This document shows, in pieces, positions 44,977 through 56,387 of a stretch of 64,000 nt of DNA. Made by a program: the position numbers and the translations under genes. The notes under the pieces are model-generated. The model had not been told where the DNA came from. It saw only the letters and a list, made by a program, of their open reading frames with translations, and made no database searches. The stretch is from contig NC_057864.1 in NCBI RefSeq assembly GCF_019393635.1, forward strand, positions 445,044,822-445,108,821, in the 5' to 3' direction. How positions within the stretch are numbered: position 1 is the first letter of the stretch; the number at the start of each line of letters is the position of its first letter. Origin of the DNA: Dromiciops gliroides. Its lineage: Eukaryota; Chordata; Mammalia; Microbiotheria; Microbiotheriidae.

Positions 44977-46968
44977 GTCCCCCCTGTTGTTCCTCAAGAA
45001 ACAAAATGTTTCCTTGACGGAACAGTAAAAACAATATGATAACTATTGCTAACTAATAATATGTGAACAACAATATAGAAAAGGAAGAGAGGAAAGTTTT
45101 GTCCAGAGGGGCAATTTTTTTTTTTTGTCCTCATGAACCGACGCTTTGACATTGGTCTTGCAAAGGGAGGGCCTCTGCAGAGAATACATGTTACAGATGG
45201 TATATATTATAACAGAAAGAGAAAAAAAAAACAACAAAAACAAATCAAAACTGTTCATTTAAAGTCTCTGAAAGTCTTTTCTCAGATGTCCTCTAGGTGT
45301 AGTCGTGGAATGGAAGTCTTTTCAGGGGTTGAGGTATGGATGCTGGTAATCAGCCAGGAAATTTCCTACAAAATTGAGCTTAACACAACTTTAAAATAGC
45401 TTTGTCAATAATAAAATCAAACAATGAAAGTTCTCAAAAACATGTCTAAGGGAATACAGAATCTTAGTTGTTACACATGAAACATATAATAAAACAAAAA
45501 TTGAAACATTCTTTAAAATTATAATATTACTATAGTCCCCCCCCTTATGGAGGGTAATTGAGAAGACAATTGCTGCAATATTAATTATTAAAAATAATTT
45601 TTATCTGTTTCATCACTTTTTGCATCATCTGCCTAATTATCCTCATGCCATTATGAGAAATTTTAAAATCTAATATAATTAGTAACAGATGTCAAGGCCA
45701 AATTCAACACTGTTATTTATCATGACACCTGAGATAATTATGGGGGTTACCATAAAAGAACAGAGAAATGATGGGATATGAGCATTCCCACACTTGAGCA
45801 ATATGTACTGCCCATACAGTATGCCAGGCTTAAAATAGGTGGATGGAATATACGTCCATGCCACCGAACATATTGGAGGAAACTGAGTCAGACTTAATCA
45901 GATGCATGGGATTGAGATGGTCCATGGCATCAGGCATATAGGAGGGAGCATAGAAGCCAGGTGTAGAAGTGAGATGGGTGGGATCAATACTTCCAGCCAT
46001 CTGTACAATATTGTGGGGAAAAATAAAATAAAATATTAAACCAAGAGAATCCAACCTCAACATTTGTCAAAAGCCGTTCCCTTGGCCATACCTTGACTTC
46101 GTGCATGTCTCCCCTCATGTGACAGTTCAGTGTCTGCTCTTGCATGTATTCCTCTTGTGATTGGATGGCATCTTGGCCAACTGGCATCTGATAACTCAGA
46201 ATAAAGGCAATTAATGTCTTAAATGATAAGTTCCCATAATCCAAGTCTCATATGGATTTAAAAATTGAGGATAATAAATGATTGCAAAAAATGTGAATAC
46301 ATCTTGACTCAGAACACAATATATAGTTATGCAACAATTTCAAATAATCTTTTTTTTTACTTAGTATACAATTACTTTTGTGAAAAATCAGAACATATTT
46401 AAATACAAGTTAAAGCACAACAGAATCTCAAAGAACTTTTTTTTTTTTGAAAATAGAAAACTTTTACAAATGTTCCCCTCTTTTTTTGGGGGGGGGGAAT
46501 ATGCTTATCAAAAATAATACTTCTAGAATCAATTTACACTTGCCATGGCAACCAATTTGCCAAGGAAATGCTTTAAAGAGTTTGATCAAATAATCAGTTG
46601 AGAAAAAATAACAAAAACAAACAACTCAGAATATGGGAGCACAATACTCCTAGAATTAACATTGTATAATAAAATCAAAACCATCTTGCAATGTTTCAAA
46701 ATTAGATAGACAAATGAATAGAAGAAAATACACATGGAACAATAAAAGACAATGAAATTCAAACTAAGGAAGTCTAAATGAATATGAACTTAATATTAAT
46801 AAGAGTATTATAAAATATAAACTTGATCATATGACTATAAAAAGCTTTACAAATATTCTCCTTGTTTTAGAAACTAAGTATAAGACACAATCTCAAAAGC
46901 ATTAAAATCTCTATGAAAATAAACCCATACCATTAATTTCAAAATGTATATGTAATAGCATAGAAATC

Positions 46969-47859
46969 CTATGTAACCTCTGAACTGACAATAATCTGAG
47001 TGAATTCAGAACACTCTTGATTCAGATATCTAAAATCCCCAATACTCATATCAATACCTTGCTGCTTACTTCTACATTTCTGTAAAATATATACCCTTCC
47101 ATGGCAAAAGAAGCAGAGTCTTGAACTATGTTGATTGTCATTCTTATTCAGCTTAAGTTTTTCTTCTTTAACCCCTCTATATTGTCTGTCGGGCTTTTCA
47201 CCATACAAATGCTTTATAAGATTACTAATTAAAGACAAAAGCAGGTTAGCAAAATTATGAACAAAACAAGCATATCTGGAATTTAAAGGGCTTTCTAAGG
47301 TTGTCTCAGAAGCACAGCCAGGCTGGGGAAGAGTTGAGCCTGAAGCTGCAAATGTAGTTAGAGAAAGTTGAGCATGCGCATCAGTTCTCTGGACTTCCCA
47401 GGCAGGGGAAGCAATGGCCATGGGAGGAGTAGAGGGTGGGGTCTGGAGAGGAGGGGAGGGACCAGCACAATTTGAATCAGATTTGATTTTGAACTCAGGC
47501 CTGGATTCCTCTTCCCCCACTTTGCCTCCAGGTGCTAGGGGATTAAAAGCTTCTAGAGGGTGGGTCATTGCCTCCAGGCATGCAAAATTAGAGCAACAAT
47601 TAGTGTTAGAACTGGGAAAAGCTGCGGGAATCTCTACAGGTTTCTCTGAAAAAGCATGGTTGGGAGAGGGAGAGATATTTCCTTGTGTGAGTAAGTTGCT
47701 GGCTCTTTTAACAAAAATAAAAAGAAAAATAGAAAATCCACAAAAACAAAGCATTAACATGATCTTATCTCCCATTTGTCTGGTTAAACAGACTAAAATC
47801 AAAAATAGGAGAATTAGGGAGTTTAAAAGGTCCATTCGAAAAAATTTAAAGGAAAACAC
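46969..47859 (-). pseudogene. Long frame inside the LTR element (gag-like?)
   Basis: A 296-residue frame in the 5' part of the element, the place where gag lies. It has two hydrophobic stretches near the start (LLNSLILLFLILVCL; MLMLCFCGFSIFLFIFV), a Pro/Ser-rich middle, and near the end a short cysteine cluster reminiscent of a nucleocapsid zinc knuckle. No other domain is recognised. A gag origin is a guess from position and that cluster; treat it as a fossil. Confidence 0.4.
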
Positions 47860-47962
47860 AGCCAGTACACCAGTACTTAGCAGTTAAAAGGGTAGGGGAA
47901 ATTTCTTACCCAACCGGAAGATCAGAAGTGAGGTTCAGCTTTCCTCTTCGTGGTCAGCCATC

Positions 47963-48322
47963 TGTTAAGGGCTAAAATTCTAGCTAAACTGTCTAAAATA
48001 TCTAATGAGTGGTCACCAATAAATTATAAGCTTTAGCAAGAGTTAGACTTTTAAGCATTTATTAAGGAGAATAAGAATTTGGTAAAGAGAGAGAGAAAAA
48101 GGCCTAGATTCCTATCTATTAAAGGGAGAGCACATTTCTCGCTCCCTTCTCCACCAGAGTCCAGAGGAAAGAGAGCGAGACTGAGCGCCAGTCTCTTCCT
48201 TCCTCCTCCCACTAGCCCGCGTCACTTCCTGACTCCTGGTCTTGCCCTCAAAGACCTTCCCTTCATGGGCAGAACTCCTCTACAGTAAGTATCCAGCAGG
48301 TGGCGTTATTCCAATCGTTACA
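47963..48322 (-). mobile_element. 5' LTR of the family B element
   Basis: 360 bases. Carries TTAATAAATGC on the minus strand as polyadenylation signal. Same family as the solo LTR at 27038-27395. Confidence 0.92.
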
Positions 48323-48326
48323 GAGG

Positions 48327-48424
48327 TTAAGCGACTTGCCCAGGGTCACAAAGCCAGTATATGTCAGAGACAGGATTTGAATACAAGTCCTTCGGTCTCA
48401 AAGGCCAATTCTCTACCCACTATG
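48327..48424 (-). repeat. MIR fragment beside the LTR element
   Basis: TTAAGCGACTTGCCCAGGGT to CAATTCTCTACCCACTATGA. It starts right after the LTR element's target duplication. Confidence 0.7.
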
Positions 48425-48429
48425 AGTCC

Positions 48430-49320
48430 ATTCCTCTCATTATTCTTGTTGTTATAATAATAATAATAATAACAACAATAATAACAATAATCTCATTCCC
48501 ATCATTTAAATTGAGATTAAGATAGAAACAATTCTCAGACAAGTTGCTCTCCTATTGTTATATTTTTGTATTTCATGTCTTGCACACTAATGCATGGTAA
48601 TCACCTGGCTTGGTTTCAGTCAATTAAAAAATGGCAAGGCACTATAGAGACACACATCTTAACCTTGACCCCTTCCCTCTGAGATTATCTCCCATTCATC
48701 CTGTCTAAATCTTGTTCCTAGAGTGAGAAAGTCCTGAGTTCTACTCAGCCTCAGACATTTACTAATTGTATGACCCTTGGGGAAATCACTAAACCATGCA
48801 AACATAATTCTTCACACATTTTCCCCCCATTTGACTGTGAGTTGGAACTCTTGTGACCTACTTTGTGTTCCTCAGTACTCAACATGGTACTGGCACACAG
48901 TAGGTGATTTATAACTGCTCATAGACTTGACTTGATATCTAAGTGTCTGCCTCTGATGGAAATCCAGTCTATTGCCATAATGACAATTTACAGATGGTGG
49001 CAAGCCAGCACAAGTCTTATGAATTGGAAACCAAAGAAAAGAGGAGAAGTCACATCAATACATATATCTTCCAACAGCAGAGCTAAAATGATAAAATGTG
49101 ATACGTAGACTAGCTTCCTCAGTTCCTCTCTCATTTGTTATAAGGTAGTCCCTAGGGAGCAGTTGCTTTTCTAACTCAGGCCCTCTTCCTGATGACTCAG
49201 AGGAGGTTGTGCTGAGGCCTCCCTCAGCTATAGTGTGGGTTCCAGATAGGGGCAGGAGGGAGAATAGGCAACAGCATGACAGGGATATGGGGGGAGTGCA
49301 GCCTGGAGAGCCTATGGAGA
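48430..49320. other. Unassigned, with L2 scrap and ATA/ATAA run
   Basis: An AATAATAAC run at 48455-48492. 48825-48925 is an L2 3' scrap (TACTGGCACACAGTAGGTGA). CD58's terminal exon might lie in or near here, but I could not identify it. Confidence 0.4.
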
Positions 49321-49600
49321 CCTAGAAGTCAGTGACCAAGCATTGTGCTAAGCACTGGGGATACCAAAAGAGGCAAAAGACAGTCTACCCTCACGAAGCT
49401 TATAATCTAATAGAGGAGGCAACATACATGTAAATTTATTTAAAGCATGCTATAAAGAGAATAAATAAGAAATAATTAGCAGAGGGAAGGCACTAGAATG
49501 AAGAGAGAATTGGAGAAGGCTTCCTGTAAAGGATGAGATTTTAGTTGAGACTTAAAGGCAGTCAGGGAAGTCAATAGGCCAAGTCTGTCGACCATTCCAG
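49320..49600 (+). repeat. Old therian interspersed repeat
   Basis: CATTGTGCTAAGCACTGGGG, AGCTTATAATCTAATAGAGG and GGCTTCCTGTAAAGGATGAG. Same family as 17840-18770. Confidence 0.65.
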
Positions 49601-50057
49601 GTATGGGATCTGTTCCAGAGTGTTTAGGTGATTCAGATCTACTTTGGGAATAGCATTATTATCATAACTCCTGTCTAAGAGCACTTTGGAGCAGACAAAA
49701 AAACCTGTCTCCCCTGATACCAGGCTACTTTTTCTAGAAAAAGTAATCTGTGGCAAAATTGGACATGTCCCCTGTACCATCATTCTCCAAGGCCAAAGAT
49801 AACCTTTTGTAAACCTTAAAGTATGATATACATGTTAGTTATTAATACTATCATTATCATTAGTCATAATGCTTCATCAACATGGGAAAAACTGGAGTGT
49901 CAAGCAGCCCCAAATTTTAGGCAATTATTGGAAAATGGCAACAACACCAACCAGTTTTTATGCATCCTTCAAATGCCTAACATTTCAAACCAATGGCTTA
50001 TAAATTAACTTTGAAAAGTACATAAAAGAAATTAATTTTTTTTTAAAGTATACATAC
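49601..50057. other. CD58: CD58 intron 4 start and unassigned DNA
   Basis: Directly downstream of exon 4 on the minus strand. No recognised repeat and no recognised cytoplasmic exon. Confidence 0.4.
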
Positions 50058-50141
50058 CAACTATTCCCGAGAACCAAAGGCCTAGCACGATTGGAAGTAC
50101 AAATGCTCCAATTATTGAATATCTGTGCCTTGAGTGACCCC
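50058..50141 (-). CDS. CD58: CD58 exon 4: juxtamembrane and transmembrane segment
   Basis: The exon is 84 bases: 27 whole codons plus split codons. The acceptor is TTTTCTTTTAACAG and the donor is GTATGT. The peptide begins GHSRHRY, the same juxtamembrane string I recall from human CD58. About 19 hydrophobic residues follow (SIIGAFVLPIVLGLWFSGIV), forming the membrane span. The exon leaves phase 1, as expected if the next codon is Gly before a short cytoplasmic tail. If the donor is not used, the frame reads on as GMYTLKKN and then stops, which would give a very short tail. The anchor or tail exon proper was not located. Identification rests on GHSRHRY and on the phase match to exon 3. Confidence 0.88.
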
Positions 50142-50526
50142 CTGTTAAAAAGAAAATCAAACAAATGCAAATAAAGTGCTGCATACTGTAAATATGTACT
50201 GAAAATGAATTCACACACCATAAATCTCATTTCTTTTGTTATGTGAATTTTCTAAACTTAGGTCAAAGGTCAAGAAGGACACTACCCCCTGCTCTCCACA
50301 TCAAGAAAGGAGGGTGGGCAGAATAAACGGTGGTCTGATGACATTATCTGAAGTAGCTATCTTATCCCAAAATAGTTCTCCTAAGCTTAAAATTCTATCA
50401 GCAAAGGTCACTGAATTAGAGACTATCAGAATTGGGAGGGACCTCAAAGTCCATCTGGTATAATCTACACAGGAATAGAAATTCCTCTTGCAAAATTCTT
50501 AACAACTGGTCATCCAACAGAAAGCT

Positions 50527-50735
50527 GGGTTTGTTGAGCCATTTCCGTCATGTCTGACTCGCAAAGATACTAGAATGGTTTGCCATCTCCTTCTCCAGCC
50601 CATTTTACAGATAAGGAAACTTTGGCAAACAGAGTTGAGTGATTTCCCCGGGGTCACACAGCGTGAAGGCACATTTGAACTCAGATCCTCCTGATCCCAA
50701 AACTCAGTACTCTATTCCACCTCACCACCTAGCAG
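50527..50735 (-). repeat. BovB-tailed CORE-SINE in CD58 intron 3
   Basis: CCGTCATGTCTGACTCGCAA tail, CATTTTACAGATAAGGAAAC core, CACCTAGCAGCCCC head. Confidence 0.82.
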
Positions 50736-50739
50736 CCCC

Positions 50740-50896
50740 CTTCTCTCTCTCTCTCTCTCTCTTTTTTTTTTTTTGTTTTAAGTGACTTGCCCAGGGCCAC
50801 ACAGCTAGTAAGTGTCAAGTGTCTGAGGCCGGATTTGAACTCAGGTTCTCCTGAATCCAGGACCGGTGCTTTATCCACTGTGTCACCTAGCTGCCC
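50740..50896 (-). repeat. WSINE-type SINE with (CT)n on the tail side
   Basis: Antisense SINE preceded by CTCTCT and T-runs. It abuts the CORE-SINE at 50527. Confidence 0.88.
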
Positions 50897-51274
50897 CTAC
50901 TCCCTTCTCTTCAAGACCTCCAGTGAAGGAGAAACCACTATTTCAAAGGCCAAGGAAGTCCACATACAACTTTTGCATGTCTACATGCCATTAGGCTGTT
51001 CAAATACCCACCACTTACAATACTATCACTGAGAAGTGTGAGAACCAGGTGACCTTTCTGAGGTCGAATTGGCATCCTGGAAGTTGCCTCCCAATTCATG
51101 GATTGCCTTTAAGTCATGTCAATCAAGGGACTTGAATGCTACCAGCCAATTAGCTTGCAGCTGTGTGTGGTCCCATAGAGAGCTTCTGGTCAAACTGACT
51201 GAGGCTCTTTCTTTTTGGTAGTGTGATCTGCTAGGTGGAGGTGGCTTTCTCTCTCTCTCTCCCGCATAGATCTT

Positions 51275-51434
51275 TTTTTTTTTTCCTTCTTTTTTTTGCA
51301 GGCAAAAGGGGGTTAAGTGACTTGCCCAGGGTCACACAGCTAGTAAGTGTTGAGTGTCTGAGGCCAGATTTGAACTCAGGTACTCCTGAATCCAGGGCTG
51401 GTGCTTTAACCACTGCGCCATCTAGCTGCCCCCC
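51275..51434 (-). repeat. WSINE-type SINE
   Basis: T-runs then TTTTGCAGGCAAAAGG. CTCCCGCATAGATCTT is duplicated exactly. Confidence 0.94.
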
Positions 51435-51582
51435 CTCCCGCATAGATCTTAACTAGGTTTTTTCTATTCTTTCAGAGACACATGTTCTCTCTTCACTAAC
51501 TTCTTTACTCTTTAATAAATGCTTAATATCTAAACTGTTGCTGAAGTTTCTAATTTATAAGTAAATCCTAGCTAGTTTCCCC

Positions 51583-51583
51583 T

Positions 51584-51660
<77 letters not shown>

Positions 51661-51671
51661 GGGGGGGGGGG
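51583..51671. repeat. (CA)n microsatellite and G-run
   Basis: About 37 CA units followed by a run of 12 G. Confidence 0.95.
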
Positions 51672-51774
51672 GCAGGTAAGGTGATTTAGTTTTACCACCG
51701 TCATAGAAGCATAGCATAGGGAAGGTCGGGAATATTCAGTTTCTGGTATCTTCTCTGACACATATCAGATAGGT

Positions 51775-51915
51775 GACCTTGGATTTCTCAGAATCCTAGA
51801 CCACTCTAAGACTGAAAAGTGGCAAAGCAACTCCTGAGATCCATATTGGTAGAGGGAATTTCCTGTGCTCGGAGTTCCCTATACCAATGAAATCACAGAT
51901 CCAGTCTGAAAAATA
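51775..51915. repeat. Old therian repeat
   Basis: AGAGGGAATTTCCTGTGCTC and CCAATGAAATCACAGATCCA. A sister fragment lies at 57965-58085. Confidence 0.55.
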
Positions 51916-52014
51916 CTAGTACTAATTACGACTAAAAGAAAAAAAAACACACAAAAACCAACCCCAACCCCAGTTATACTTAATTGTATTTTGTTTTAAC
52001 ATTCTGTACTAATG

Positions 52015-52330
52015 CTATTAGGCAGAGTGTGAGCACACTGGAAAATGCTCTGGAATTAGAATACTTAAATTCAAATCTTGGCTCTGCCCTTTTTATTAAC
52101 CATGTGACTACTGACAGGCAAGTTAGTTTGCTCCTCTGTCCCAATTCTTTTATCTGTAAAATTAGGATAATAATTTTTGCTCTAACTATACGATACTTGT
52201 ATTAGACTGTAAGCGCTGGATTGCTTTTCTTTGTCTGTTTTTGCCTTTCTATCTATCCACAGAGGATAGTAGAATGCCTGAAACATATAGCGGAAGATTA
52301 ATGAATGCTAGTTACTATCTACCTCATGCT
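52015..52330 (+). repeat. MIR-type SINE/L2-tailed
   Basis: GGAATTAGAATACTTAAATT, CTTTTATCTGTAAAATTAGG and TAGAATGCCTGAAACATATA follow MIR order. Confidence 0.6.
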
Positions 52331-52637
52331 GCTGTTAGGAGAGAAAGGCTTTGCAAAACATAAAGAGCTGTATAGATTTGAGGAGTTGTCGTTATTGTTA
52401 TTCATCATTAGGCATGTGACTAGACTAGTGCCACACAATTGCTAAGTGTCAGAAATGGGACCTGAAAATAGGACTCCTGGCTCTCAGCCCAGCGTGCTTG
52501 CTGTCATACGCAAACTTGAAACCAGTGAACTTGACTTTAATTCCTGGCAAATTAAAGAAAGCAATGATTAGAAAAAGGTATTGGGACTTCATCAAGAAAA
52601 GGTCAAACCCAGATTGTCCTCATCACCTTTCCTTATT

Positions 52638-52876
52638 GTTGTTCAGTCATTTCAGGTGTGTCTGACTCTGTGACCCCATTGGGGGTTTTCTTGGCAAAGA
52701 CACTGGAGTGCTTTGCCATTGCCTTCTCCAGCTCATTTTACAGATGGGAAAACTGAGGCAGAATTAAGTGACTTGGCCAGGGTCACACAGCCAATAAATG
52801 TCTGAGGCCAGATTCAAACTCAGATCTTCCTGACTTCAGACCTGGTGCTCTATCCACTGTGCCACCTAGCTGCCTT
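52638..52876 (-). repeat. BovB-tailed CORE-SINE
   Basis: GTTGTTCAGTCATTTCAGGT tail, CTCATTTTACAGATGGGAAA core, GTGCCACCTAGCTGCC head. A well-kept copy. Confidence 0.9.
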
Positions 52877-53096
52877 TCCTTATGGAGAAGGGGAAAAAAA
52901 AATTCTCATATGACTTGCAGATGACCAGTTTTCTCTAAATATAAATTTCAGCAAAGTATTTGGTAATTAGATGGACTTAAAACTGATTTAATGACCAGAT
53001 TCAAAGAGTATTCATGAATTACTGTCAATTCCTCAGTAATTAAGTGAAGAGAAAGAAAAAGAATTATCTCAAAAGGTGTGATGTTTAAAATCTAAA

Positions 53097-53563
53097 TGTG
53101 GGTTCTAATCTGTGCCCCCCCCCATTTCCTCTCCCTTGGGTGGGGGGAAGCTGGCTAAAATCACTGATAAATTCAGCAAGAGTTTAGGCTTTTAAAGATT
53201 TATTAAAGAGTAAAGGCAACACATGAGATCCCATAACACCAGAAAAGTCTATCTATATACTTTCCTCTCTTTTTCTCTGTCCACCTTTTCTGTCTCCCAC
53301 CAAGCCAAAGTTCTAAACAACAAGGAAGACCCTCCTTTTTTCTCCCCATCTCCCAGCACGTGCTGTTCCTCAAGGTGAAGAGGCAGATCCAGTGAGCTAA
53401 CCTCAGCTTCCTAGTTCCTGTCTCCCTCCCCAAAAGGGGAGGTCCTTTAAGCTAATTAGTTCAGAGTGGTCTCCTGCTGACGTCAGTAGTCCACAGCCTC
53501 CGAGAACAGCAGGTCACTCAGGGCCAGCCAGGTGTTGTCTCCATCCAATCAAATTTTATCACA
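53097..53563 (-). mobile_element. Solo LTR related to family B
   Basis: On the minus strand it runs TGTGATAAAATTTGATTGG to a CA end near 53097. It contains TTAATAAATC (polyadenylation) and AGCCTAAACTCTTGCTGAAT, parallel to the R region of the family B LTRs. Target duplication unclear. Older than the 44716 element. Confidence 0.75.
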
Positions 53564-53570
53564 AAGGGAA

Positions 53571-53825
53571 TGAGCATTTATATAGCACCTACTGTGTACC
53601 AGACACTGGATTAAGGACTTTTTACAAATGTTATCTCAGTTGGGCTTCACAACAACACTGAGAGGTAGGTTATATTATTATTCTCATTTTACACTTGAGG
53701 AAACTGAAGCAAACAGAGGTTGAGTGACTTGTCCCGGTTCACAGCGCTGGTGAGTGTCTCCAGTCAGTTTTTAGCCCAAGTCTTCCTGACTCCAGGCCTA
53801 GCACCCTATCCACTGTACCCCAGAT
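53571..53825 (-). repeat. MIR-class SINE
   Basis: GAGCATTTATATAGCACCTA, TTTTACACTTGAGGAAACTG, GTTGAGTGACTTGTCCCGG. Confidence 0.8.
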
Positions 53826-53990
53826 GCCTGGTGGGGTGGGTGTACAGACAACTCATCAACCAACAGAGATTATAAAAAGACATTTAGAGAAAGTAGAATC
53901 AAGGGCAGGAAAAATGAATGAATATATTAGTGTGGTTCTGTAAGAGTAGTGTTAATGCTAAAGTTTGGAATGTAGTTGTTAGGGAATATT

Positions 53991-54236
53991 TGTTGTTGCT
54001 GTTCAGTTGTGTCCTATTCTCTCTGACTCCATTTGGGGTTTTCTTGGTAAAGATACTAGAAATGATTCAGCATTCCCTTCCCCAATTTATTTTATAGATG
54101 AGGAAACTGAGGCAAACAGCTAAGTGACTTGCTCAGGGTTATACAGCTAGTAAGTACCTGAGGCCAGATTTCCAGATTTGAACTCAGGTCTTCCAGTCTC
54201 CAAGCCCCTAGCCACTGTACCACTACCCTGCCCTAG
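53991..54236 (-). repeat. BovB-tailed CORE-SINE
   Basis: GTTGTTGCTGTTCAGTTGTG tail, CCATTTGGGGTTTTCTTGG, CORE, then a diverged head. Confidence 0.85.
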
Positions 54237-54540
54237 GGAATGTTAGAATCCAACAAAAACAATAAAACAAAAAAAACCTCCATTGCCATTGGGCAAATGA
54301 AGAGGTGACATCCTTAAACTCTTCCTCTTCGTGGGCTCTTTCCCATCTCATTCTCAAGATTCCTCATTCTTAAACAAGCTTTCTTTTGCCCTGCTCCTTT
54401 TGTCCCATTCAGATCTATTACCCCACTTATTTCTTCCCTTTCATTGCTACCTTGGCAGGAGGTGGGGGGGGGGGGATGACAATGCCAACTTAGAATTTAT
54501 GACAGAGGAAAGAAAAGCTGGACATATGACATGCATCTTA

Positions 54541-54720
54541 GACTTTGTTGTCTTTTGTCCTCGAAAAGGATCAAAATGACATCTCTGTGTTGGAGTTCAG
54601 GTATGTGTCTGACTGTGGCTGTTCAGACCGATACAAGCTCAGAAGGCTCTAGGCTCTACCACAGCTTGGGCACAAATAGTCCACATGAACATGTGGAATG
54701 GAAATGTCTCTAAATCTGTG
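54541..54720. repeat. Old therian repeat
   Basis: AGGATCAAAATGACATCTCT, CTACCACAGCTTGGGCACAA, CTAAATCTGTGCATCTCCC. I recognise it as an interspersed repeat and cannot name the family. Confidence 0.5.
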
Positions 54721-54859
54721 CATCTCCCATCTCTTCTGCAAGACCACTCTGACCATAAACAACATAATTGTTCCTACCTCTAGAACTTTTTGTTCCTCTA
54801 CCACATCCAGACCGCAAAACTCAATTATTTCTTCCCCCAACATGCAAGTTTCCATTGTG

Positions 54860-55560
54860 ATAAATTATTGACTGATTTAAATAAGAAAGTCTGAGAATAA
54901 ACATTTTATGTCTTTGCTTCCTGATTTTATAACTGTTTTTAAACATATGTTTAACCAGAAAGTCTCAAAATCTATTTTTTTCACAGGTAACCTTTAGGGA
55001 ACTCATTATTTTGTCTATTTTGCTTAGCGCAAAACAGAAGAACTTGACATTTGCTGTCTTTCAATTTGACAACAAATTTTTTTTTCATTTTTTAAAAGTT
55101 TAAAATCTTTCATTTTAAAAATTAATTATATTTTTAAAGCTTTCCATTTAGATTTTAAAATCTGAATTTAAAATTATACATTTTAATTTAAAAATAATAA
55201 ATAATACATTTACTGATGCCTTCTGTTTTTGTATCATGGTCATTTCTAGATGGTCATTTCCCGCCCCCAATTCCCAGAAGTGAATTCTCCCTAGTAACAA
55301 AGAAAAGTAGTTTTAAGCAAAAACAAACCACATTTGTACAACATAAGCATACAATGTGTACAACATTTTGCCCTGGTAGTCCCCCACCTCCCTGCCTTTA
55401 AGAGACAGGAGATAGGTTTCATTATTGGTCCTCTGGGGCCATTATTCTTACTTCTTTGATTATTCAGAGCTTGTCTTTCTTTTGGTAATTTTTGTCCACA
55501 TTGTTATAGTAACTGTATTATTGATCTGATTTGGTTTATAAATACCCCTCTAAAAGTGTA
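54860..55560. other. A+T-rich intron DNA
   Basis: Part of CD58 intron 3. Low complexity A/T at 55075-55210. No exon signal. Confidence 0.5.
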
Positions 55561-55568
55561 TGTTTGGA

Positions 55569-55760
55569 GGGGCAGCTAGATGGCGCAGTGGATAGAGCAC
55601 TGGCCCTGGATTCAGGAGTCCCTGAGTTCAAATCTGGCCTCAGACACTTAACACTTACTAGCTGTGTGGCCCTGGGCAAGTCACTTAACCCCAATTGCCC
55701 CGCAAAAAAACAACAACAACAACAACAACAAAAAACCAACAACCAAACCAAAACAAACAA
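55569..55760 (+). repeat. WSINE-type SINE (CD58 intron 3, antisense to gene)
   Basis: Full length with a CAACAACAACAA and AAACAAACAA tail. AAAAGTGTAYG flanks it. Confidence 0.93.
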
Positions 55761-55775
55761 AAAAAGTGTACGGTT

Positions 55776-55912
55776 GGGGCAGCTAGGTGGTTCAGTGGAT
55801 AGAGCATTGGCTTTGGAGTCAGGAAAGCCTGGGTTCAAATCCAGCTTCAGACACTTATTAGCTGTGTGACCCTGGGTAAGTCACTTAATCCTGATTGCCT
55901 CTCAAAAAAACC
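55776..55912 (+). repeat. WSINE-type SINE, second of a tandem pair
   Basis: Starts at the 3' flank of the previous SINE. CTCTCAAAAAAACC tail. Confidence 0.92.
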
Positions 55913-56139
55913 AAACTGTATTGTTGCTGTTCCTGGTTTTTCCAGGTTAAGGAATTCATTGCCTTCAGAGATAGCCCATTCCAGTATTGAACTACTTTAT
56001 TATTTATATTGGACCCATAGCTGCCTCTCTGTAATTATTTTACTCAAATGATTCTTGAGCAAAACTCACCTCATTAATCAAAGATAAGACATACCTATTT
56101 ACACTGAGCAAGTTTCTGCATATGAGCTGTAAAGGCTTA

Positions 56140-56362
56140 TGGCTCATTTGGATTCGGAGCTTGAAGGGGCCCCCAAGAGGTTAGTCTGGTCTAATCTATT
56201 GCCTTTCCAAGTGAGGATCCTACAGCTCAGAGAGGTTAAGTCACTTGTCCAAGGTCACACAGGCAAGATGTCTCAGAATCAGGCTTTGAACTGGGATCAT
56301 AGAATAAAGTCCTATGGACTCCAGTCCCAGCACTTCTTTGCACTGTACTACACTGCCTCCTA
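56140..56362 (-). repeat. MIR-class SINE next to CD58 exon 3
   Basis: CAGCTCAGAGAGGTTAAGTC, AAGGTCACACAGGCAAG, GCACTGTACTACACTGCCT. Ends about 25 bases from the exon 3 donor. Confidence 0.8.
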
Positions 56363-56387
56363 AAGGCAACTTCATATGAATACTCAC

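Larger units (their letters stand above)
44716..48326 (-). mobile_element. Young LTR retroelement, family B, with both LTRs
   Basis: Reads on the minus strand. LTRs lie at 47963-48322 (5') and 44720-44976 (3'), both with TGTAACGATTGG starts and CCCTTAACA ends. GAGG is duplicated on each flank. Two bases inside the 5' LTR lies a TGGCTGACCACG primer-site-like string. Before the 3' LTR is a polypurine-like CAGGGGGGAC. The interior is about 3 kb, so it is short. It carries one long frame (46969-47859), and I see no reverse transcriptase, integrase or envelope. The element looks incomplete and non-autonomous. The sequence shared by the LTRs matches essentially throughout by eye, hence recent. Confidence 0.9.

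Noticed and set aside
1-49500. Exons of ATP1A1, the human neighbour of CD58
   Set aside because: No P-type ATPase motif (DKTGTLT or similar) appears in any frame given or read.
49571-49783. Minus frame downstream of CD58 exon 4 as cytoplasmic tail
   Set aside because: No resemblance to the short CD58 tail and no convincing phase-1 acceptor.
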